From Muribaculaceae bacterium (GTDB taxonomy: Bacteria > Bacteroidota > Bacteroidia > Bacteroidales > Muribaculaceae), in assembly GCA_017505535.1 (NCBI GenBank), contig JAFVPD010000002.1, positions 1-64,000 on the forward strand: 64,000 nucleotides of DNA. The letters run 5' to 3'. A model generated the notes under the pieces. That model was not told where the DNA came from and searched no databases. It was given only the letters and a program-made list of their open reading frames with translations. The first letter of the stretch is position 1, and each line of letters begins with the position of its first letter. Below, piece after piece: positions 57,728 to 64,000 of this stretch. Both the position numbers and the translations under genes were made by a program.

Positions 57728-58178
57728 CAACAAACGCATAGCCCTATATCCGGGAACTTTTGACCCTTTTACCACAGGGCACCTCTCTATCGTTGAAAGA
57801 GGTTTGGCTTTATTTGATGAAATTGTCATTGCTGTTGGCATTAACGATTCAAAACGATGCTACCAACCAACGGCCGAGAGAGTTGAACACATCAAACGGG
57901 TAATGAAAGATTATCCCCAAGTGAGGGTAATTGCCTATGATTCGCTCACCGTTGAAGCGGCTAAGCAAGAAGGGGCTAACTTTATATTGCGTGGCGTGCG
58001 CACAGTTGCCGACTATGAATATGAGAGAAACCTCGCCTATGCCAACCGCAACATCTCTGGCATTGAAACGGTTTTACTCTACACGCTTCCCGAGTTGTCC
58101 TACATTAGTTCGACAATGGTAAGAGATCTTCAACGACACGGATATGACGTATCTCCATACGTTCCCGACGAGAAATAA
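57708..58178 (+). CDS. coaD: Phosphopantetheine adenylyltransferase
   Basis: CoaD makes dephospho-CoA from 4'-phosphopantetheine and ATP. The 156-residue protein starts with the ATP-binding [20 protein letters not shown] (TxGH type) and carries [20 protein letters not shown] and the ISSTMVRDL signature. The start at 57708 lies 20 bases inside parE. An N-terminal extension of about 8 residues before the family core is usual. It is probably translated together with parE. Confidence 0.95.
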   Translation: MIQNSCNNKRIALYPGTFDPFTTGHLSIVERGLALFDEIVIAVGINDSKRCYQPTAERVEHIKRVMKDYPQVRVIAYDSLTVEAAKQEGANFILRGVRTVADYEYERNLAYANRNISGIETVLLYTLPELSYISSTMVRDLQRHGYDVSPYVPDEK

Positions 58179-58262
58179 TCCTCCTCAACCTCCGCGCCGC
58201 GACATTTCTCTGTCCCACACAAAATAAAGTTCCCTTTAATAACGGATAAAACACTACCAAAA

Positions 58263-59846
58263 ATGAAAAAACTCATCGTTTCACTCATAGCCATCACCTC
58301 TGCATTCTACATGATGGCACTAACTTTTTCGCCCAATCAAAAACTACGATATGCCGAGGGAATTATTGAGAGTTACTACGTTGACACCGTCGATACCAAC
58401 AAAATCGTTGACGAGGCAATCATTGCAATGCTCAAGACTCTCGACCCTCATTCGAGCTACTCAAGCCCCGAAGAGACCAAAGAGCTCACCGAGCCTCTCG
58501 AAGGAAATTTCAGTGGAATTGGCATTCAATTCAACATGCTCAACGACACCTTGTATGTCATTGAAACCATCTCTGGCGGGCCATCTGAGCGAGTAGGCAT
58601 TCGTGCCGGCGACCGCATCATTATGGCCAACGACACCATTATCGCCGGTGTCAAAATGAAAAACAACGACATCATTAAAAAACTTCGAGGGCCAAAAGGC
58701 TCTATCGTGAACGTTTCGGTCGTTCGACGTGGCGAAGCTCAACCCATCGAGTTCTCTATCACTCGCGACAACATTCCGCTTTTCAGCGTCGATGCCGCCT
58801 ACATGGCAACTCCCACAATCGGATACATTCGCATTGCTCGATTTGCCAAGGACACATTCCAAGAAGTGGCCGAAGCAATGGACAAATTAAGCGATCAGGG
58901 AATGAAAGACCTCATCATTGACGTTGAAAACAATGGAGGCGGCTACATGGGTACAGCCATTGAAATTTCATCGCTATTCCTCAACAACAACGAGCTCATC
59001 GTTTACACCCAGGGAGATAAATCGCCCTACCACGAGTTCCGCACCCTACCCATCAAAAACAAGTTCTCGGGAAAGGTGGTTATAATGGCAAACCAATATT
59101 CGGCATCGGCAAGCGAAATTCTCGCAGGTGCCATGCAGGACAACGACCGCGGATTGGTTGTGGGACGACGCACCTTTGGAAAAGGTCTCGTTCAACGCCC
59201 GTTCCCATTCCCCGACGGGTCAATGATACGCCTCACCGTCTCTCGCTACTACACTCCGTCAGGGCGAAGCATTCAACGCCCCTATGAGAAAGGCGAGTCT
59301 GAAGACTACTACGACGACATGCGCCGACGCTACGATTCGGGTGAGTTCTCAAGCGCCGACAGCATTCACTTTGCCGACTCGTTGATGCACACAACCCTAC
59401 GCAATCATCGCAAGGTGTATGGCGGTGGAGGAATCATGCCCGACCTCTTTGTGCCCATCGACACGGCTTTCTATAGCGATTACTATCGCGACCTTGTTGC
59501 CAAGGGCGCAATAAACCAGCATGCTATTGACTACGTCGATAAAAACCGCAAACAACTGCTCAAAGAGTACAAATCGGAGACTGCTTTTATCAATAATTTC
59601 ATCGTTGACGACGACCTCATGAACTCATTGGTTCAACAAGGCGAAAAACTCGGCGTGAAATACAACGAAGAGCAATTCCTCACAAGCAAAGAATACATCA
59701 GAACAATCATTAAAGCGCTCCTGGCTCGTGACCTATTCCTCTCAAGTAGCTACTACCGAGTGGCAAACTCGCTTAACCCCACATACCACGAAGCCATCAA
59801 ACTCATCAACGACAACAATCGTTACAACACCCTCCTTGGCAATTAA
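58263..59846 (+). CDS. S41-family C-terminal processing peptidase
   Basis: This 527-residue protein starts with a signal or anchor segment (LIVSLIAITSAFYMMALTF), then a PDZ domain at ~75-165 (FSGIGIQFNMLNDTLYVIET, GGPSERVGIRAGDRIIMAND), and the protease core with the catalytic Ser in NQYSASASEILAGAMQD and the Lys in RTFGKGLVQRPF about 26 residues later. CtpA/Prc-type proteases cut exported proteins near their C-terminus. It is 84 bases after coaD and ends before a long non-coding region. Its target is unknown. Confidence 0.9.
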   Translation: MKKLIVSLIAITSAFYMMALTFSPNQKLRYAEGIIESYYVDTVDTNKIVDEAIIAMLKTLDPHSSYSSPEETKELTEPLEGNFSGIGIQFNMLNDTLYVIETISGGPSERVGIRAGDRIIMANDTIIAGVKMKNNDIIKKLRGPKGSIVNVSVVRRGEAQPIEFSITRDNIPLFSVDAAYMATPTIGYIRIARFAKDTFQEVAEAMDKLSDQGMKDLIIDVENNGGGYMGTAIEISSLFLNNNELIVYTQGDKSPYHEFRTLPIKNKFSGKVVIMANQYSASASEILAGAMQDNDRGLVVGRRTFGKGLVQRPFPFPDGSMIRLTVSRYYTPSGRSIQRPYEKGESEDYYDDMRRRYDSGEFSSADSIHFADSLMHTTLRNHRKVYGGGGIMPDLFVPIDTAFYSDYYRDLVAKGAINQHAIDYVDKNRKQLLKEYKSETAFINNFIVDDDLMNSLVQQGEKLGVKYNEEQFLTSKEYIRTIIKALLARDLFLSSSYYRVANSLNPTYHEAIKLINDNNRYNTLLGN

Positions 59847-60298
59847 ACGCCATGTAAGGCTACGCACGTTTTCCTCACAAAAACTACTTAGCCAAATCAT
59901 ATTCTACCATTTCATCAATAAAGAAAACGAAATGTTTTCGCAAACGGAATTGTTAACAAACCTTTTGCGACAATTTCGAAAATTGCCAAACGATTGAGAA
60001 TAAGCACAATCATAAACTTCACTACTTAAATTTTAATATTCTAAATTGTCGCAAATGCCACAATTTAACATTTTATTAAATTTTCTTGCGAAAATCGCAT
60101 TTTTCACACATTGATAAATGACTGATAATGAGCTAATATTTATACTCGATTTTATCACAATTGTCGCAAAAGACTATTTATGAAAACAATGCTCAATCTC
60201 TTGCGAAGATTTTTAAGACATTAAACCACTGATATTCAGCCACATCTCAAATTTCACACATCAAAAACACTTGTTTTTGAAAATAAAAATTAGTAGAT
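59847..60298. other. AT-rich non-coding region with a repeated 12-bp motif
   Basis: No credible gene is present. It contains three of the four copies of TTGCGACAATTT listed separately, long AT-rich tracts, and no clear terminator for the protease gene. I see no DnaA box of the TTATCCACA type. Confidence 0.5.
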
Positions 60299-60310
60299 TT
60301 GCGACAATTT
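59965..60310. repeat. Four copies of the 12-bp motif TTGCGACAATTT
   Basis: The motif occurs on the plus strand at 59965-59976 and 60299-60310 and on the minus strand at 60043-60054 and 60158-60169 (last copy ends in G on its own strand). The rightmost copy overlaps the -7 box at 60294-60301. Four near-identical 12-mers in 346 bases is far above chance even at this base composition, so a binding site is likely. Confidence 0.5.
60271..60301 (+). promoter_or_regulatory. Putative promoter reading into the CRISPR leader
   Basis: TTG (60271-60273) is followed after 20 bases by the -7 box TAGATTTG (60294-60301), which matches TAnnTTTG. The transcript would start near 60308 and run through the two anti-repeat segments into the repeats. 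Confidence 0.4.
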
Positions 60311-60341
60311 GTTGAAAACAGCAACTAAAGCGCTGGTATTC

Positions 60342-60409
60342 ATAGGGGAATTTCATCTATGGAGAAAGCAACAAGAAAAGTCAAAACTCTGGGAATCAGA
60401 TTGATTCCC
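60342..60409 (+). other. Leader segments complementary to the CRISPR repeat (tracr-like anti-repeats)
   Basis: ATAGGGGAAT at 60342-60351 is the exact complement of ATTCCCCTAT, bases 2-11 of each repeat. A second segment, GGGAATCA at 60391-60398, pairs with TGATTCCC at the front of the first repeat and forms an 8-bp hairpin. An anti-repeat pairing with the 5' part of the repeat is the layout of a tracrRNA in type II systems. No tracr gene or Cas9 is shown here, so this is a hypothesis. Confidence 0.4.
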
Positions 60410-60707
60410 CTATACACTGCGTTAGCGGTACTGAGACATGGCCAGATAGCGTTTATTTGTGTTATATTTTGATTCCCCTATACACTGCGTTAGCGGTACT
60501 GAGACATTTTTTTCCATATTTTTTTGTTTTAAATAATGATTCCCCTATACACTGCGTTAGCGGTACTGAGACCAAAAATAGACATAACAATGACACTTGA
60601 CGTTTTTGATTCCCCTATATACTGCGTTAGCGGTACTGAGACTTCCACCATTGACCTTTATGTTTTAATACTGCCGATTCCCCTATATACTGCGTTAGCG
60701 GTACTGA
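60403..60707 (+). CRISPR. Short CRISPR array: five repeats, four spacers, no cas genes in the window
   Basis: The repeat is 35 bases, starting GATTCCCC and ending ACTGAGAC, perhaps 36 with a preceding T. Copies lie at 60403-60437, 60471-60505, 60538-60572, 60608-60642 and 60676-60707. Spacers of 33, 32, 35 and 33 bases are unrelated to each other. Repeats 1-3 read CTATACACTGCG, and 4-5 read CTATATACTGCG. The last copy loses its final bases, so the leader should be on the left and the trailer on the right. No cas gene is seen within the window, so the array is orphan or served from elsewhere. The system type cannot be set from the repeat alone. Confidence 0.85.
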
Positions 60708-60726
60708 CGGCTCGGTAGATATTTAT

Positions 60727-60846
60727 TGTGGGAGACGTGCGAAGCACGAGACGCAACGCGTATAAATAACCGCGTGGTTGAGGGCAAAGCCCGAAACCTC
60801 CGGATAGCGAACACCACCCACTCCCACACCGGCGTCTGAAAGACGC
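60727..60846. other. Highly structured palindromic element: possible REP/MITE-like repeat or structured RNA
   Basis: An outer stem TGTGGGAG (60727-60734) / CTCCCACA (60821-60828) encloses several hairpins. CGTGC-GAA-GCACG is at 60736-60748, ACGCG-CGCGT at 60756-60775, and GGTT-GA-GGGC-AAA-GCCC-GA-AACC at 60776-60798, with tandem G-A mismatches. A further hairpin, GCGTCT-GAA-AGACGC, is at 60832-60846. AGACGC also occurs at 60749-60754, so GCGTCT can pair in two alternative ways. There is no open frame of note. It abuts the broken last CRISPR repeat. Confidence 0.5.
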
Positions 60847-60855
60847 GAATTGACC

Positions 60856-60874
60856 TTTTTTTTTTGGGGGGGGG
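60856..60874. repeat. Homopolymer run T10 then G9
   Basis: Ten T bases (60856-60865) are followed directly by nine G bases (60866-60874), just after the last hairpin of the structured element. Such runs slip during replication and sequencing, so the true length may vary. Confidence 0.85.
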
Positions 60875-60957
60875 AAACAGACAAATCCTCTACGAATACA
60901 TTTCAAAGGATAGCAGTACTAAAACAGAGCACCACCCGAAATTATTCCAACACAAAA

Positions 60958-60992
60958 CAAAAACCGCGATCCAATCATCTTGGACCGCGGTT
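60958..60992 (-). terminator. Terminator of yidC
   Basis: In the minus-strand RNA, AACCGCGGTCCAA pairs with TTGGATCGCGGTT (one mismatch pair), and TTTG follows. It lies about 25 bases after the yidC stop. Confidence 0.8.
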
Positions 60993-61013
60993 ATATTTTA
61001 ATAGGGACTTATT

Positions 61014-63113
61014 TTACTTTTTTCCTTTGCGTTTTTGTTGCTCACGCAACATTGCCTGTTGTTGGCGTTGTGCTTCTTCGAGACGTGCCATAAAACCGCT
61101 CTTCTTGCGTGGTTTCTTGGCATTTTCTTTCATTTGGGCTCTCACTTTTTCTTCATCTACAACAAGACGGAACACGTAGGTTTGAATAATAGTGATGAGC
61201 AATGACAAGAAATAATAGTAGCTCAATCCCGACGCATAGTCGTTAAAGAAGAAGAGGAACATCACAGGCATCAAATACATCATCAACTTCATGCCGGGCA
61301 TTGTGTTTGCCTGCATTTGATTTTGCATATTGATGCGTGTATAAATAATGTTGGTTACAGTCATCACCAAACAGAAGATGCTCAAGTGAGTACCCAACAA
61401 TGGCACGTCAAATCCCAATGGGATTATAGCATCGGGGGCCGACAAGTCTTTTGCCCACAAGAACGACTCTCCTCTCAACTCTATGCATGAGGGGAAGAAC
61501 GTAAACATCGCAATGAGAATAGGCATCTGCAGCAACATGGGCAAGCAACCTGAGAACGGACTTGCTCCGGCTTTGCTATACAATTCCATTGTCTTTTGTT
61601 GACGAGTCATTGCGTTTTCTTGACCGGGGTATTTGTCATTTATCTCCTTGATTTCGGGAGAGAGCACTCTCATCTTGGCTTGTGACATATAGCTCTTATA
61701 GGTCAATGGGAAGAGTATCAACTTAATGAGCAATGTCAATATCAAGATTATGATTCCATAGTTGCTTATGAATCCGCCCAAGAATGTAAATACCGGGATT
61801 ATTATCAACGTATTTATCCATCTGAACAAGGCCCAGCCAAGTGGCACAAGACGTGTTAGTTCCAAATCTTCGCCGGGAATGAGTTCTTCTTCAAGATCGC
61901 TCAACAACGGATATAGATTAGGTCCGAGGTACATGTCAAACGATGCTGCCACAGGCGCTGCCGACGAGTAATCGATTGTTGCATCGGCAGTGAGCGACTT
62001 CAAATATTTATCTCCAACCGCTGTATCTTTCAAATCGCGAGAGTCAAGTTTTGCTCCGGTGAAATTTTCTTTGGCAATGAGCACCGATGAGAAGAACTGA
62101 TTCTTAAACGCAATCCATTTTATTTGCGAGTTAACATCTTCCGATTCATCGCCTTGGGCCGACAAGTCTTCAACATCATCTCCGGCATATTTATAATAGA
62201 TTGCACTATTGCGTTCCTCAAATGTCTTACCCTCTTCATGACGGCTCATCTGTTGATACCAATGCACGTCGATTGTTGATGTGCTGGTTGGAATTATATT
62301 TTGCATTCCATTTTGCACCACATCAATTTTCACCACATAGCTATCGGCAGGAAGCGTGTAACGTATTCCAAACGATGCTCCTGAGGCAAAGTCAAGCGAC
62401 ATCAACACCGATGAATCGCTCTCCACGATCGGTTTGAAATACAAGTCGCGAGTTTCCAAGCGCTGATTGATTGTTGTCAAAGTAAAATTAAAGTCACTGT
62501 GAGCATCATCAAAGAGCACTACATTGGCACTGTCATACGACAAATATTGTTTCAACTCTGCACGGGCAATTTTCCCTCCTTTTGTATTGAGATTCAATGC
62601 GATAAGGTCATTTTCAAGTGTCAAGTCTGAAGCTGCACCCGTAAGAAAACGAGCAAACTCTTGATATCGGCCATATTGCGACACAACATCTTTGAGAGCT
62701 TTAACGGCCATTGATGCCACACGTGGCTCGTATGATGCCAAGTCGCCCGACAACACTTGTGCAACAGCGACAGTTGTATCATTCACCGCAATTTTTCCTG
62801 AAACGGCTCCTCCTTCAAGGCGCAATTCCACCGTTCCATTCGAAAGAGTATATACCTCGGGGTTTTGAGCATCAGCCTCTCCATATTGTTTGATTGTTGG
62901 AGTAATGAGTGCCTCCTCGGTAGGTGTGAGCGAGTCAACTATCAACACATTTTGTTGCTCAGCTTGTTCGTTAGCCTGCTGTTGGGCTGCAAGTTGCTCG
63001 GCGGCTTCTTGACGACGGCGTTCAAGTTCCTCGGCCGATGGCTGGTTGAGCCACATAAAGCCTAGGATTACTCCTCCCATCAACAGAAGACCGAGTAGCG
63101 TGTTTTTGTCCAT
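61014..63113 (-). CDS. yidC: Membrane protein insertase YidC
   Basis: YidC inserts and folds inner-membrane proteins. The 699-residue protein has an N-terminal membrane segment (LLGLLLMGGVILGFMWL), a large periplasmic beta-supersandwich domain (residues ~70-350), and the conserved five-helix core with LILTLLIKLILFPLTYKSYM, ASPFSGCLPMLLQMPILIAM and LSYYYFLSLLITIIQTYV. The tail is basic (QQQAMLREQQKRKGKK), fitting ribosome contact. It is 43 bases downstream of pyrG and probably shares its transcript. Confidence 0.97.
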   Translation of the reverse strand: MDKNTLLGLLLMGGVILGFMWLNQPSAEELERRRQEAAEQLAAQQQANEQAEQQNVLIVDSLTPTEEALITPTIKQYGEADAQNPEVYTLSNGTVELRLEGGAVSGKIAVNDTTVAVAQVLSGDLASYEPRVASMAVKALKDVVSQYGRYQEFARFLTGAASDLTLENDLIALNLNTKGGKIARAELKQYLSYDSANVVLFDDAHSDFNFTLTTINQRLETRDLYFKPIVESDSSVLMSLDFASGASFGIRYTLPADSYVVKIDVVQNGMQNIIPTSTSTIDVHWYQQMSRHEEGKTFEERNSAIYYKYAGDDVEDLSAQGDESEDVNSQIKWIAFKNQFFSSVLIAKENFTGAKLDSRDLKDTAVGDKYLKSLTADATIDYSSAAPVAASFDMYLGPNLYPLLSDLEEELIPGEDLELTRLVPLGWALFRWINTLIIIPVFTFLGGFISNYGIIILILTLLIKLILFPLTYKSYMSQAKMRVLSPEIKEINDKYPGQENAMTRQQKTMELYSKAGASPFSGCLPMLLQMPILIAMFTFFPSCIELRGESFLWAKDLSAPDAIIPLGFDVPLLGTHLSIFCLVMTVTNIIYTRINMQNQMQANTMPGMKLMMYLMPVMFLFFFNDYASGLSYYYFLSLLITIIQTYVFRLVVDEEKVRAQMKENAKKPRKKSGFMARLEEAQRQQQAMLREQQKRKGKK

Positions 63114-63156
63114 TATTCAGTAGGAAATTGAATATTATTATTGATTAATACTGCTT

Positions 63157-64000
63157 TTATTTTGTTTCGCTATATTCCACCGCGGCCTTCACAAAGTCAA
63201 TAAAGAGTGGGTGGGGATTGAGTACTGTACTTGAATATTCGGGGTGATATTGAACCCCCAAGAACCAACGTTTGCCGGGAATTTCAACCACTTCTACCAA
63301 GTCGGTATCGGGATTGATTCCTACACAGGCCATGCCATTCTCTTCCAAACGTTTGCGATAATCGTTGTTCAAGTCAAAACGATGGCGATGACGCTCGCTC
63401 ACAAGTGTCTTACCATAGGCTTTTGCGGCCAATGAGTTAGCGGCAATTTGACAATCATATGAGCCCAAGCGCATTGATCCGCCCATGGTTGAAATTGTTT
63501 TTTGTTCCTCCATCAAGTCTATCACATTGTCGGGAGTTGTGGGATTCATCTCGGTGCTATTAGCCTCGGGCAATGAAAGCACGTTGCGAGCAAATTCTAT
63601 CACCATGCTCTGCATACCAAGACAGATTCCGAAGGTGGGAACATCGTTTTCACGACACCATTTGATGGCGCTGAATTTTCCTTCTACACCACGTTGTCCA
63701 AATCCGGGAGCAATGAGCACTCCGTCTAATCCGGCAAGCACTTCGCCTACATTTGAATCGTTGAGTTTTTCTGATTGTATAAACTTCAAATCAAGTTTGC
63801 GATCGTTATAGATTGCCGATTGCAATAGTGCTTCGTTGATTGACTTATAGGCATCGGGCAATTCTACATATTTTCCCACCAAACCAATGTGCACTTGCTT
63901 TTCAGCGGCATTCATCTTATGCAAGAATTGCATCCATTGAGTCATATCGGGTTCGCCCTCAAATGAAGTGCGGGTCTTGCGCAAAACAATTTCGTCAAAG
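63157..64000 (-). CDS. pyrG: CTP synthase, C-terminal part (truncated by the window edge)
   Basis: The frame continues past 64000, so the N-terminal synthetase domain is missing. What is here is 280 residues: the end of the synthetase domain (FDEIVLRKTRTSF) and the glutamine amidotransferase domain. The latter has GFGQRGVEGKFSAIKWCREN, the nucleophile in FGICLGMQSMVIEFARN and His-Glu in YHPEYSSTV. CTP synthase converts UTP to CTP with glutamine as nitrogen donor. The amidotransferase Cys-His-Glu triad is intact. Confidence 0.95.
   Translation of the reverse strand, partial: FDEIVLRKTRTSFEGEPDMTQWMQFLHKMNAAEKQVHIGLVGKYVELPDAYKSINEALLQSAIYNDRKLDLKFIQSEKLNDSNVGEVLAGLDGVLIAPGFGQRGVEGKFSAIKWCRENDVPTFGICLGMQSMVIEFARNVLSLPEANSTEMNPTTPDNVIDLMEEQKTISTMGGSMRLGSYDCQIAANSLAAKAYGKTLVSERHRHRFDLNNDYRKRLEENGMACVGINPDTDLVEVVEIPGKRWFLGVQYHPEYSSTVLNPHPLFIDFVKAAVEYSETK

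Noticed and set aside
59847..60340. Chromosome origin or partition site
   Set aside because: The repeated 12-mer is suggestive but no DnaA boxes or origin-linked genes are present, so it is listed only as an unexplained motif cluster.
60403..60707. Ordinary tandem repeat or protein-coding repeat
   Set aside because: Spacers of near-constant length are unrelated to each other and the last repeat is degenerate, which is the CRISPR pattern; a 60-codon frame across it has no protein-like features.

Overview
The window looks like a chromosomal segment from a Bacteroidales bacterium, possibly of the Muribaculaceae type; the family is a guess. The reasons are the promoters, which read TTTG, about 19-20 bases, then TAnnTTTG; the near absence of Shine-Dalgarno sites; sorting-type C-terminal tails on exported proteins; zinc-free L36 and S14; and the gene order of the ribosomal cluster.

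Left part (1-9.5 kb). The first 240 bases hold tandem rRNA-type promoters reading out of the window to the left. They are followed by an amidase-like exported protein, enolase, and two very large exported proteins: a GHL10 glycosidase-like protein and a beta-propeller/C39-type cysteine peptidase.

Core part (9.7-27.8 kb, all minus strand). This is the full str-S10-spc-alpha block, rpsL-rpsG-fusA-rpsJ to rpoA-rplQ, with secY, map, infA and the small rpmD and rpmJ genes. It is tightly packed except for three gaps that contain hairpins: rpsL/rpsG, rpsH/rpsN and rpsK/rpsD. These may be autoregulatory leaders.

Middle part (28-32 kb). A methyltransferase and an rmlC-type epimerase lie opposite a GlmU-like sugar nucleotidyltransferase and a membrane-anchored kinase-like protein. 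The two directions share back-to-back palindromic -7 boxes. A ~200-nt rod-shaped RNA, probably 6S RNA, follows at about 32.27-32.49 kb.

Accessory island (32.5-43.7 kb, plus strand, AT-rich). About 14 mostly unrecognised small genes include a TerB-like protein, a repeat-rich basic protein, an OmpA-domain envelope protein, tiny membrane proteins, a 512-residue protein with a glycine-rich membrane-insertion hairpin, a duplicated coiled-coil gene with a 24-residue repeat array, and a KAP-family NTPase with two membrane-protein partners. The C-terminus of the NTPase and the N-terminus of the OmpA-like protein appear to share a domain, which ties the two ends of the island together. The KAP cassette lies between two 132-bp direct copies of a broken ion-channel gene. 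This is the best candidate in the window for an undescribed membrane-associated stress or defence system.

Right part (43.7-64 kb). It holds a radical-SAM/YhhQ pair (queuosine precursor salvage), a Kef-type antiporter, two overlapping unknown envelope genes, a cysteine-less thioredoxin-fold lipoprotein, three glycosyltransferases, parE-coaD-S41 protease, and then pyrG-yidC on the minus strand. Between the protease gene and yidC lies a 1.2-kb non-coding region with four copies of a 12-bp motif, a five-repeat CRISPR array without cas genes, leader segments complementary to the repeat, a highly structured palindromic element, and a T10G9 homopolymer run.
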